Assembly: GCA_965240325.2 (NCBI GenBank)
Contig: OZ251228.1
Location: forward strand, 1,922,001-1,986,000
Direction of reading: 5' to 3'
DNA length: 64,000 nucleotides
From: Rebecca billardiae RCC1528
Taxonomy: Eukaryota; Haptophyta
Below, piece by piece: positions 18,648-29,878 of the stretch. A program made the position numbers and the translations under genes. Each line of letters opens with the position of its first letter. The first letter of the stretch is position 1. The notes below the pieces were generated by a model that did no database searches, had not been told where the DNA came from, and worked only from the letters and a program-made list of their open reading frames with translations.

Positions 18648-21278
18648 TCAGCGCCAGCCACGCGACGAAGAGGAGTCCAGATGCCGAGCCGTCGCCGCCG
18701 CGCCACTCCTGCGTTGCAGCGCGCGAGACAGCGCATTGACGACATCATCCGCCCCCTGCAAAGCGCAAGGCCAAGCGCGCAGTGCAGTGGAGGGCAGCGG
18801 CCGGGTGGAGTCGTGAGGCTTTGGGGCGCTCGCAGCCGGCGCGCATCGCAGCGAGGCTGACGTCGGGCGGGCGGGCGGGCGCACGCGCGCACCCCGCCGT
18901 CGTCGTCCTCGGCGGTGGCGGCGCCCTTGCTCGCGTTCGGAGGGGGCATCGGCGGATCGAGCATGGCGGCCAGATCCTGCGTGCCATCCGCACACGCACG
19001 TGCACGCGCACACGCGCACATGCAGGTTGGGACGCAGCAGGTGTCAGGCCGAGGGTAGCCGTGTCGGCCCGCTACCGGCTGCCACGCCTGCCACGCGCTG
19101 CCGCAGCCGACGTGCCCGCGGACTCGACGCTCGCGGCTGGGCACCCGCCGCCGTGCGCTTGCAGGCGCGGCGCGACACTCCCCCATACGCCCCTTGCCCC
19201 CCACGTCGCCCCCCGCGGTCGCTTGCGCGCCGCACCTGCGGCAGCATCGACTTGCGCGTGACGTGGCGCATCTTTGACGAGTTGAACGAGCGGAGCGCCT
19301 CCTTGAAGGGCACCGCGCCCGAGGCGGGCTCGTCGTGCTCGGACTCTGCGCGCGCGGCCGGGCGGGCGGGCGTGCCCGGCGTGCCGCCGAGGCGGAGCAC
19401 GCCCGCGTGCTGCTGCGAGGGCGAGAGCCGCGGGTCCACGTTCTCAGCCCCCGGCTGCGAGGGCGAGCCGTCGCCGCCTGCCCCGCCCGAGCGGCCGTGC
19501 GCGGGCGGCGGCGGCGGCGGCGCAAGACTCGGGCTTGGCGTACACAGCGCGGCGGCCTCGGGCACGTCCGCGGCGAGCTGCCACTCCGCCATCCCCTCGC
19601 GCCACACGTACGTCTCGCGCGTCACCGCGCCCCCCTCCACGATCAGCGCGAGCTGCGCGTACGTGATGGGCCCCTGCGTGGACACGTCTGATCCCAGGTA
19701 GTACCACACCGGCTCGTCCGAGCCGGCAGCATGGCTGCCGGCAGCATGGCTGCCCGCATCATGGCCGCCGGCTGCGGCGCGGCCGGGCGCGGAGACGGCG
19801 GGCTCGGCCGAGCCGAGCTCGGCGTCGTGCGCGGCGGGCGCGTCCACGAAGACCACGCCGTCGCTGTCCTCGTGCACGCTCGCCCCAGAGGTGAGGCTCG
19901 ACTCCGCACTCGGCTCGGTTGCATCGGCGTCGCGCGCCGCGCCGCTCAGGCCGAGGCCGGCGCGCCGGTAGCTCTGCGGCCGCGCGGCGACGGCGACGGG
20001 CTCGGTCATGGGCGCGACCGCGGCGCCGAGGTCCCCCCACGAGCTCAGCGCGCCGTCCAGCCCGAGGCCCATGTGCCCCGTGTGCTGCACGCTCAGCGGC
20101 ATCGAGATGTCGGCCGGCCCACCTTCGCCGTCCGCCTTGGCGCCGCCGCCGCCGCCGACGGCCGCCGCGCCGTCACTGACGCTGATGCTGCCGACGGCGC
20201 TCGAGACGGCCTGCGCGGCGGCGAGGAAGCCGCCGCGGAGGCTGGGCCACACCGTGCCCGTCGCGGACGAGCCCGATGCCTGCCGCGAGACGCTCGTCTC
20301 CACGCGCTGCAGCAGCGCGTGCGCCGCGCCCGCGCGCGCCCCGTCCGCGAGCGGCGGCATGGTGTAGGGCGGCGAGGCTGCCGGCGGGAGCGGTGGCACC
20401 GGCGGCGCGGCCGTGCGCGCGGCGGCGAGTGTCTGGCACAGGCTGGCGGAGCCCGCGACGCTGGCGGAGGGCAGCGCGGCGATCGCCGCCGCCGCGTGGC
20501 GCAGCGCCTCGTCCAGCAGCCGCACGCGCTCGCACTCGGCGGCATGCACCGCGCGCGTCGCCGCGGGCAGCCGCGCGCCATACAGCTCTGAGTGCGCCTC
20601 ATTCGCCGCCTCCAGCGCGGCCTCCGCCTTGGCCTGGGCGAGGCCGAGCGCCTCGCGCGCCTCGGCGCCGATCTCAAGGAGGCGCAGCAGCTGCGCCGCG
20701 CCCGGGCCGCTCGGCGCCATCGCCTCGCCGTCGGCGCGCAGCTGCGCCTCCGCCTCGCGCGCCGCGGCCACGTCCTCGCTGCAGCGGACCGCGTGCGCGG
20801 CCGCGCGCGTCGCGTTGGTGGTGAGGCCGTTGAGCTTGCGCTCGCACGCCTCGGCCTCGTGCACGGCCTGGCGCACGTCGCGCGGCGCCTGCGTCGCGTA
20901 CGTGTCCAGCGGGCGGCAGACGTTCGACTCGAGCTCGTTGGCGAGCGTCGTGTGGTGCACGGCTGTCGAGTGCACGTGCTCGCGCAGCTCGTCCCACACG
21001 GCCTGCAGCGCGCCGTTGCACAGCTGCTCGCCCTGCGCGCGTGCGCTCGAGCCGACGCCCTGCCCGCTCAGCCGCACGAGCATCCGCGCGTGCTCGCGGT
21101 GCTGCTCCGCGAGCTTGTCGAAGAAGAGCTTCACGCCGCGGAGGGAGCGGAGCCCCTTGTCGAGCGTGCGCGCGCGCAGCTTGAGCTCGCCGACCGCGTC
21201 GGCGTGCGCGCGCACGTGGCCCTCGTACATGCTACCCAGGTGGCATGGCGTCGTGCTCCAGTGGATCGGGTCGTGCAT
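18648..21278 (-). CDS. F-BAR domain protein with GYF domain
   Basis: Three exons on the minus strand, 19236-21278, 18893-18976 and 18648-18755, join in phase 0 across GTGCG...CAG introns of 259 and 137 bases. The product has 744 residues. Residues 1 to about 260 form an Arg/Glu/Ala-rich coiled coil starting CHLGSMYEGHVRAHADAVGE, typical of an F-BAR (FCH) membrane-curving domain. A long disordered Ala/Pro/Ser linker follows. A GYF-2-like module (WYYLGSDVSTQGP, then WREGMAEWQLA) at about 525-580 would bind proline-rich partners. Such proteins link membrane curvature to actin or endocytosis. A lysine-rich segment (KMRHVTRKSML) follows the GYF module. The small last exons encode an acidic stretch and a short Ser/Arg tail; they rest on splice signals and phase only. 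Met17 is an alternative start. Confidence 0.82.
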
Positions 21279-21519
21279 ATCGCCGCCCGCCTCGCCTCGT
21301 CCCGCGCGCGCGGGGGGCGGTCGAAGTCCACCCGGCCAAAAGACGCGTGAGCGTTTCGGCCACTCTGAACTCGTGGGCGGCGGGGTTTGCGACTTTATTT
21401 GACCGGGCGGCGGGCTCCGGACTTTTCTGTGCTGAGTTTGGAGTGCCGGACACTCCGAACCTGCTGCTGAGTCTGTCTGTCACTCTGTGACTCTGAGTGC
21501 GGCGCTCTCCTCGGAGTTC

Positions 21520-24509
21520 TCAGTCCGCGTGCGCGTGCCGAGCATTCGAGCTGGCGCCGTCACGGCCGCCCTTGCGCTTGGCGCCGCCAGCGCGCGCGGA
21601 GAGCAGCGCCTGCACGTCCGGGATGAGCGCGCCGACCGAGGGCTGGAAGCCGATCCCGTGCGCCGCCATCCCCGACGAGAGCAGCGCGGGCCACGAGCGC
21701 TGCCAGCTGAGCACCGCCGAGGCACCCCCCGGCGCGCGCGGCGACGCGCTCGCGCTCACCACGTCCGCATCGCCGTCGGCGACGGCCGCTTCGCTGATCG
21801 CCGGCGGCAGGTGCAGGCCGTCGTCGGACGGGCGGCGCGGCCAGATGCGCGCCTCGGCCCACGCGAGCCGCGGCGTGTGCACCTCCATCCCAACCTCGAG
21901 CGCGCTCGCGAGCAGCGCGCGCTCGACGAGCGTCTGGCACTGCAGCCGCAGCAGGTGCGGCCACGCCATCCGGGCGCCCCCGTCCAGGAAGGAGCGCATG
22001 TCCTCCGCGGTCGGGTGCCGCAGGATGCGCCCTGCGTGCGAGGGCGCGCGGCGGAAAGGGCGCGGCGCGGCTGAGCGCGCGCGGCTGCAGGGCCTGACGG
22101 GCGGGGCGCGCCCCGCCCCGCGCCACCCGGCGCGGCGTCGCCTCGCGCGCGGCTCGTGCGGCCGGGCGTGGCCGCTCGCGCTCGCCCGCCGCCCTTCGCC
22201 CGGCGGTGGCGTGGCGCGCCGTGCGGTGGCGCGCGCCGGCGCGGCGCGGCGTGGCGCGCCGTGCGCGCACAGGTGAGGTCGGAGAGCCGCAGCCTGGGGA
22301 AAATGGTCACGTCCTCCGGCCTGCCGACGTACTCCTGTGCGACGAGGTTCTGCAGCTCGGTGGGGAGGTAGTCGTGCGCCTTGGCGTACTTGTCCAGCCG
22401 CGCGCGCACGTCCGTGACGATGAAGCGCTGCAGCCGGGACAGGTACGAGCACGGCTGCGCGCGCTCGAACAGAAACGGCGCCACATGCACATTCACCTGG
22501 GAGACGATGAAGTGAGTCGCGTGGAACTGCGCCGAGAGCTCGCGCATCGGGATGTCGGACTGGAAGGAGCCGTCGCGGAAGAGGAGCCCCGCCGACTCGA
22601 GCGGCACGATCGAGCCGTCCGGCGCCTTGGCGAGCAGCGTGCCCGGCCGCATCACGCCGGTCAGCGCGCACGACGCCTGCACCGCCGAGCGCACGAGCAC
22701 GTTGGGCGTGACAATGTGATTGAGCAGCAACGTCGCACCGAGCGAGGTGGTAGAGGTTGAGAGGTTGACGAGCCGGCCGGTGCGCGCGAAGGCCTCGGCG
22801 AAGGTGAGGTCCCCGCAGATCGGCTCGAGCGCCGCGAGGAACGCCTCCTTGTTCACCACCACGCCGTCCGTCGCGAACCGCCGGATGCACGTCCACGCGT
22901 CGTCGAACCAGCGGTGGCCGTCGCGCGTCGACACGTCTTCCGTGATGAAGGCGGGGAGCTCCTCGTCCGTGCGGCACGCGAGGAGGCCGGCGACGATGGC
23001 GCCGCCGCTGGTGCCCGAGACGACGGCGGGGAGGAGCCCGTGCGCGAGCAGCTCCTTCACCAGCCCCATGTGGTACATCGCGATCGCGCCGCCGCCGGAC
23101 AGGCACAGCGCCGTGCAGCCGTGCGCGTGCCGCGCCGCGGCCACGAACGCCGCCTTGCGCGGCTTGGTCCAGCCCGAGTCGAGCGGCCACTCGGAGCGCA
23201 CGAGGTGCTCGATCGCGCCGGTGATCTCGGCGAGGAGGCGCTCGATGCTCGCCTTGCACCCCACGCCCGGGTACATGTAGTTGTGCGGGTCGTTGATGTT
23301 CGCGAACTTGCGGTTCACCAGCGTCATCAGCAGCTCGGCGAGCGCGTGCGGCGAGTGCATCGCGTCCGCCTCGGCGCGCACGCGCGCCAGCGTCTCCCTC
23401 GCGCGCTCGACCAGCCTCCAGTCGAAGTGCGGCGACTTGGCGACGCGCCACGCCTCGCGGCCCTCGAGGTCGTCGAGCGCCGCCTTCGCCGACAGCCACT
23501 CCGTGTACGAGCACGCGCGCGCGCACTCCGCGCGCAGCCGCGCCGCGGCGAAGAAGGTGCGCGGCCGGTGCAGCAGCCCGACCAGCCCGAGCGCGTGCAG
23601 CGTCTCCACGAGCGGCCTCCCAAACAGCAGCCGGCCGGCGGTGCGGAGGAAGAGGATGGGGCCGACGGGGATGAGCTCGACGATCGAGACGAGCACGCCG
23701 CGCAGGATCAGCGCCATCCGCAGCGGCGACGACGGCACGTGGTGCGCGCGGTCCGAGAGCGCGTACCGGAACGCGACGATCGCGACGCTCGCCACCGAGA
23801 GGCCGAATCGAATCCGCGCAAACGACAGCCCGAAGAACCACCAGACGGAGGCGACGAAGGCGTCGCACAGCCGCGCGATCCGCGGCCAGTCGGTGGTCTC
23901 CTCCTCGCGCAGCCGCGAGAGCACCAGCTCGAGCGGGCGCACGCGCTCGATCGTGTCCACCAGCCGGCACGCCAGCGAGGAGAGCATGATGGAGGTCGTG
24001 AGGTAGTGCAGCATGTGAACGCCCGGGTTGAGCGTGCGGCACGCGCCCTTCCACACGAGCGTGGCCAGCGCGATGAGCGTGAGGTCGCCCACGCGCACCT
24101 GCAGCTTACGCAGCGAGTACGCCGAGTCCTCGCGGATGAAGCCCGTCGAGATCACAAAGTAGACCTCGGCCGCGATCACGAGCAGGCCGCCGACGACCGC
24201 AGTGATGCGCCCGCGCAGCCGGATGAGGTTGAGGACGACGATGAGCACGCCGAGCGAGAGCACAAGGGTCGACCACACCGTCAGCACCGTTACGGACGGC
24301 ACCGATGTGTCCACGAGCCCCGTGAGCACGACTGCGCCGGGGCCGCGCGCGCGCCACGCGCGGGGCGTGAGGGATGCGCGCCGCCGCCGCGCGCGCCGCG
24401 CGTCTGCGCCCGCGCACTGGCGCACGCGCGCACGTGGGATGAAGAGGGTAGGGAGCACAATGCCCACAACCACCACGAGTAGCAGCAGCCCGTACGCGAC
24501 GAGCTGCAT
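21520..24509 (-). CDS. Multi-pass patatin-like lipase (SDP1/Tgl-type)
   Basis: Exons 22271-24509 and 21520-22031 join in phase 1 across a 239-base intron (GTGCG...CGCAG). The joined frame reads LRLSDLT-W-RILRHPTAED, which fits the family. From the ATG at 24509 the protein has about 916 residues; an upstream ATG at 24692 would add 61. The N-terminus has several hydrophobic segments (LLLLVVVVGIVLPTLF; VWSTLVLSLGVLIVVLNLI; VVGGLLVIAAEVYFVI). A DUF3336-like region precedes the patatin core, which has the oxyanion loop SGGGAIAMYHMG, the nucleophile elbow GTSGG and the catalytic Asp in FRDGSFQSD. The SDP1/Tgl3-5 family hydrolyses triacylglycerol at lipid droplets. Attaching it to a membrane by extra N-terminal helices suggests an ER or droplet enzyme that acts in fat mobilisation. 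Confidence 0.85.
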
Positions 24510-25004
24510 GGCTGCCGACGGCGGAGGAGCGAGGCGGTGGTGGGGCTCGGCTGCCCAGCCGCAGGGCCCACCAGCAGGGACGAAAGGGACGAAACCGGGT
24601 CGACGAAAATAATTACTGCGGCTTGTCATCCGGTTGATGAAATCGGCTGTATTGCACCGAAGCCCCCCCACTGGAGAGCTTGGGTTTCCCACGCAGTGGC
24701 CTCCGGCCGCCCGCGCCGCGCCGAGCCTGACCGCAGCATGGAGCCCGCCACGTGAGTTGCCACGTCATGATGAGCTTGCTGTGAGTCTGAGGACCTGCGC
24801 CGTGACGTCGATGGCTATGAACGCCCGTCTTTCAAAAGAGTTCTGGCAGAATCGTGACGACACGTCTGAATCTGTTCAATTTGGGTGGATTGAGACATCT
24901 AGCTGGCCGCGAACGAGCGTGCGCGTGTCCGCTGTTGTCGTGTCCGGTCGTCGCCACCCGCGAAGCAGTCGCCTGCACCGTACACTCACAGTGACGGGCC
25001 CTAT
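24510..25004. other. Spacer between two minus-strand genes
   Basis: About 495 bases lie between the lipase start and the end of the histone-fold gene. It holds the probable lipase promoter. No other gene is seen. Confidence 0.5.
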
Positions 25005-25343
25005 CTAAGGGTCGGCATCAGCTGCTGCTGAAGCGGCTTTGTGCTGAGGGGCTTTATCGTCCGTGGCGGCCAGGCTCGCGTCCAGACACTCGCGCACGAA
25101 ATCGAACATCTCGTCCCCGTGCGCAGCGGCGTGCAGATCGGCCACCGTGAGCACGTTGGACTTGCGTTGCGTCGCCAAAGCGGCGGCGGCGGTGGCGAGG
25201 TCGCGCGCAAACATCTCTGCCGCCTGCGCGACCACTGTCGGTGTCGCGTCGGCCATGCGGCCGACCTCCTCGCGCTCGCGCATTATTCTTTTCACACACC
25301 ACGCCGGCAGCGAGCCAGCATCAGCCGAGCGCTTGGGCGCCAT
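25005..25343 (-). CDS. Small histone-fold protein (POLE4/CHRAC/NF-YC-like)
   Basis: Single exon, 112 residues, from the first ATG in the frame. Residues about 12-90 form a CBF/NF-Y/archaeal histone fold: an entry motif with VKRIMRE, then MADATPTVVAQAAEMFARDL (the long central helix) and the KSNVLTVADLHAAAH strand-helix, ending FDFVRECL. The FDFV ending and the short tail resemble the POLE4/Dpb3/CHRAC15 group more than transcription factor NF-YC, but the position within the family is uncertain. The partner should be an NF-YB/POLE3-type histone fold. Expected roles are leading-strand polymerase epsilon or chromatin remodelling in the nucleus. It starts head to head with the ArfGAP gene 308 bases away. 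Confidence 0.75.
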   Translation of the reverse strand: MAPKRSADAGSLPAWCVKRIMREREEVGRMADATPTVVAQAAEMFARDLATAAAALATQRKSNVLTVADLHAAAHGDEMFDFVRECLDASLAATDDKAPQHKAASAAADADP

Positions 25344-25650
25344 GCCACCCAGGTCCTCGTCGAGGGCGGCAGCGAGCGCCGTCAGCCCGCGGAAAAACAA
25401 TTATTCCTCGATCTGCTGCGCCAAATCTCGGCGCGGGCGTGAAAATTGCATCAGCAAGATCCGGGCTCTGCCGCCGGAAGGGCCGACGCGCCGGCCGGGG
25501 CACTGGGGCAGGCGTCTCGGCGGCGGCCCCACGTCCGCTGCAAGGCCAACTGCTCTGCTTGCCGAGCGAGAGGAGATCTCGCCGAGGCCGCAAGGGCATC
25601 AGCTCTCGGCACCGCCGTTGCTGCTGCGCACCCCTCCTCTCGCGCGTGCG

Positions 25651-26081
25651 ATGGCGCTCTCGACGAGCAAGGCCTCTGCGGAGGTGGCGAACAAGAACCT
25701 CAAGCGGCTCGAGGGGCTGATGAAGCTGCCTGACAACCAGGTGTGCGCCGATTGCCCGATCAAAGGCCCGCGATGGGCCTCCATCAACCTCGGCATCTTT
25801 GTGTGCATGCCGTGCGCGGGTATCCACCGCAACCTGGGCGTGCACATCTCCAAGATGAAGTCCGTCAACCTGGACAAGTGGAACGCCGACTGGGTCGACA
25901 ACATGGAGAAGTGGGGCAACGTGCGCGCCAACACGGTGTGGCAGGCCAACATGCCGCCCGGCTACCGGCTTCCGACGGAGAAGGACGCGACGGACCAGAC
26001 GCCGACGCTGGAGAAGTTCATCCGGGACAAGTATGAACGCCAGCTCTTCAAGCTCCGCGACGACCAGCCACCACCACAGCC

Positions 26082-26113
<32 letters not shown>

Positions 26114-27513
26114 CACCGCAGCAGCAGTACCAGCAGGCTCAGCGCGCGCCGCAGCGCGAGCAGCCGGCCAGGCAGGCGCCGCCCCCGCCCAAGCCGCAGC
26201 AGCCCGCCATCGACTTGCTTGGTGACTTCGACGCCCCGGCGCAGCAGCCCCAGGCCCAGCAGTCGTCGCAGGACCTCTTCGGCGCCTTTGCGCCGCCGCC
26301 ACAGCAGCAGCAGCAGCAGCAACAGATGCAGCAGCAGCAGCAGCAGATGCAGCAGCAGATGCAGATGCCTGTGTCGCCATCGCCGTCGCAGCAGAGCGGC
26401 TTCATGGGGCAGCAGCAGATGCCGGTGTCACCATCGCCGTCGCAGCAGAGCGGCTTCATGGGGCAGCAGGGGCAGCAGGGGCAGCAGCAGGACGGCTTTG
26501 GCCAGTTCGGCGGCGCGCAGGCGATGCAGCCCGAGCAGTCGCGCGCGGACAAAGTGAACAGCGTGCTGTCCATGTACCAGCAGGGCGGCGGCGGCGGCGG
26601 CGGCGGCGGGATGGGCGGCGGGATGGGCGGCGGGATGGGGATGGGCGGCATGATGCCGCAGATGGGCGGGATGGGCGGCGGCATGGGCCAGATGCAGGGC
26701 GGCATGGGCATGGGCGGCCAGATGGGCGGCATGCAGGGCCAGGGCCGCCCGCAGATGGGCATGCAAGCCGGGATGGGCGGCGGGATGATCCCGCAGATGG
26801 GCTCCATGGGCGGCGGAATGGGCCAAATGATGGGCGGCGGGATGGGCGGCAACATGCAAGGCGGCATGGGTGGTACGCGCGTGCACGGACATCGCGCCGA
26901 TCCAGCGCGCCACGGGGCCGCGTGGGCCCCATGCGCTGTACACGCCGGCTGCTGATCGCGTGTGCCCACCCCTCAACCGCGCGCGACGCCTCACTTGGGG
27001 GCACGCAGGCGGCATGCAAGGCGGCATGGGCGGCCAGATGGGCGGTATGCAGGGCGGCATGCAAGGCGGCATGGGCGGCATGCAGGGCGGCATGCAGGGC
27101 GGCATGGGCCAAATGGGCGGCATGCAGGGCGGCTACGGCGGCCAGATGGGCGGCGGCGGCATGCAGGGCGGCTACGGCGGCCAGATGGGCGGCGGCCAAA
27201 TGGGCGGTATGCAAGGTGGCATGCAGGGCATGCAAGGCGGCATGCAGGGCGGCTTTGGTGGCCAGATGGGCCAGATGGGAGGTGCGTGCGGCGCGCTCGC
27301 TATCTGGCGAGACCGCGCTTGTGCCTTCCACCGTGCGGCTGCACTCATCTCGTGCCGACCTGCCCCATCTTGCGCACGCATGCGCACGCCGCCGTCCTCC
27401 GCCGCTTCCGCGCAGGCGGCCAGAATGGCCAGCAGTTTGGTGGCATGCAAGGCCAGATGTACGGCGGCATGCAGGGCCAGAACCAGATGGGAGGCATGGG
27501 CGGCTTCCGTTAG
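25651..27513 (+). CDS. SMAP/AGD5-like ArfGAP with Q- and GM-rich tail
   Basis: Three exons, 25651-26872, 27009-27281 and 27415/27416-27513, join in phase 1 at both junctions (introns GTACG...GCAG and GTGCG...GCAG). The product has 530 residues. Residues about 13-130 form an ArfGAP domain: zinc finger C-X2-C-X16-C-X2-C (CADC, CMPC), the arginine finger in GIHRNLGVHIS, and WGN followed by a Y-R-L-P segment. It stimulates GTP hydrolysis on Arf GTPases in vesicle traffic. The tail carries poly-Gln stretches, two DLFG/DLLG-type boxes (IDLLGDF, DLFGAF) that could bind clathrin or adaptors, two MPVSPSPSQQSGFMGQ repeats, and a long Gly-Met repeat region continuing through exons 2 and 3 to a terminal FR. 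The introns interrupt the Gly-Met repeats, so repeat expansion may have complicated exon edges. Confidence 0.9.
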
Positions 27514-29878
27514 GCGCCTTCGCAGGCACGTCACATCTGTGAGCTGGTCGCCGCCCGAGTCGCGGCTGCACGGCCGGCTCATCCTGCATTCTGATATTCT
27601 TAGCGGTCTTAACAGTTCGCCGCCGCGCGGCGCGCCCGGCAGTGCGCCCGCTCGGCTGCCAACGAGTCATACCCCCGCGGCCCAGCTGCGAAGCGCAGTC
27701 TAATTATATACTGCTCCGGACCCCGTCGGACGGTCGCCGGGGAGTAAGTAGTATACTAAAGTAGGCCGAGTCCGACTACTCCGTCTCCGAGGGCGTAACT
27801 ATTTACTATATATATATGTCTATAGACGACTCGTATAGTACGGTTGTGACAGCAGCCTGAGCAGCAGCCGCGACTTTTAAAAATTATCGGGGGCGGGGCG
27901 TCAGCGATGCAGCAGGTGGACGCCGCTGCACCCATCTCAGACCCTTGGCGCTGGCCTCCTCCGAGTCCGAGTCCTCCACGGGTGCCCCTCGCTCCACCCT
28001 AGGTGGGGCAGGGGGTGCGGGTGTGACGAGCCCAGCGGCAGGGGCCAGGTTCCCCAGCATCAAGCACTGCATCTGCAGCAGCCCGCCGGCGGGCCGGGCT
28101 GCGACGTCGACTACAACCTGGCATCCGCTTCATCGCCCAGCAGAGCGCACTAGGCGGCGCGCTCACTCTCCAAGCCCCCCTTCTGCAGCTCGGCGCGCCG
28201 CTTGGCCGGCGCGCGGCGACGCATACTACGACCTCATATCCTCATCCAGGCGCCCACGCGGGCGCACGGGGGCGACAGCCGCGGCTGCCGTCTGCTGCAG
28301 CTGCTCGCCGCTAGGTCGGCGGGCGGCGACATTGACTACGACCTCACCCTCATCCAAGTGCTCCGGAAGGCGCTCGGCCGCGGCGGCATCTGCCGTCGCC
28401 GCCGCGTGCCCCAGGCCGAGGCGGTGCTCCATCCCAGCCCTGCTCCCGTAGGCCGTAGGGGGGCAGGGCTGCGGGTGGCGCACTGTCTGACCTGGACGGA
28501 AGGCGCGGACGCATTCTATGTGTCTGCTGCACTCTGAGCCTGACGCTTGCCCGTTGCTGCCACGTCATTAAATATACATATATTATTTCGACCGCGTAGC
28601 TATAGCTGTATAATATTAATTTGCCGCGGCGTCCTGGTCGTCCGCCGTAAAATCGTACGTAATACTGGCCCAGTGAATAAATTGGCGAATTAACGGCTCG
28701 AACTGCTGACCGTATGTCAAGGCCAAGGGCAGTGTAAGAGGGCGTCATCAACGGTCAAGGCGGCGCTGCTGCCGCGCGGCCCCACCGCCCGCCCGCCCGC
28801 CCGGCCCGCGGCCGCCAGCCGCGGTGCCCGCCGTAGGCGCCGTACGAGGACTGATTCATACTACCACAGTTTACTACCACGCAGGGACTCTCACTCTGCC
28901 TCAGTCAAGTTAGTCAGCGCGCATCATCCCGGACCGATGTCGCGCTGTAGTGACCGCCGACGCTTCGGCGATTCTATTTACGGCATTTCTTCGGCGTCGT
29001 CACTGTTGTCTTCTGTTGTCGTTGATTGACTGCACTGAGTCTGATTGAAGCCTGACACCGTTGTCACTGATGGCATCAGTGACTGCCACTGAATTAATGA
29101 CGACGCCATGACTGATCCGATAGTGACAATATGGCCCGGGCCAAGCGGTTCAGAGTTCAGGCCGCACCGTGCGGCACTCCGTCCCTGACCGTGTCCGTGA
29201 CTCGGACAGACCGTGACATCTGTCGATCTGAGATGATTACCTAGACGTTCGTCTGACGCGTATATTCGTATATTATTATTCACTGCGGTGAGACAGCCAC
29301 TTACTTACACTAGCCACTGTTGCCGCCTCGGACTGGCGATCGCCAATGGCAATGCGCTCTGACTCGCCGCCGGAGTGCCCCCCCGGTCTGGCCGGGGGTC
29401 GCCCGGACGATGCGCTGCGGTCGTCAGCAGCGCCGCCGCGGGCATCATGCAGCAGTAATATACTGCTATGACGATCACTGACGAACTGAGTATCGGAACT
29501 CGCGCGAGTATCAATTCAGCATCATCATCAGATGGCGGATTATTAATAGACGACGCGCGACAAGTTCAGTCAGACAACTAGGCTACATGCCACTAGTTGA
29601 TAGTACATTATAAGCATTATGACTGCCACCAGTCAGAGCCACTCACCACTACCAGTGGCAGTGTGAGTGTCGGTTGGCGTCGTCGGGATGGCGGGTCACT
29701 GAGCCCTCAAAAGGCAGCCTCACGCGCGGGGATGTCGATGCACCCGTTCAAGTGCCCATGCCGACAGCCCGACACGCCGCCCCCCGAAGCCAATCGCCCA
29801 GCCGTGTCAGTCAGGCCGGCGCCAGGTGGACTGGCCACCGGGAGCAGTGCGTGCGGCGCACACGCGCCAATGCCGTCC
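27514..29878. other. 2.4-kb intergenic region with a degenerate tandem repeat
   Basis: No gene is supported. Around 28073-28360 three diverged copies about 110 bases apart share CTGCAG followed by a GC-rich stretch and a segment that can be read G-D-x-D/Y-Y-D/N-L. The readable frames change between copies, so this may be a decayed repeat gene. The rest is mixed composition with short AT-rich patches and (TA)n near 27811. Convergent gene ends (27513 and 29878) flank it. Confidence 0.45.

Noticed and set aside
18553-18755. Alternative C-terminus of the F-BAR protein with a membrane anchor (WLALIFF)
   Set aside because: It needs a different frame from the phase-0 exon; the in-frame reading stops at 18648 after a normal short tail.
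20592-21350. Plus-strand frames opposite the F-BAR gene
   Set aside because: Shadow frames created by GC-rich codons on the opposite strand.
28226-28537. Small overlapping frames in the 27.5-29.9 kb gap
   Set aside because: The readable frame changes between repeat copies; no start, splice pattern or family supports a gene.
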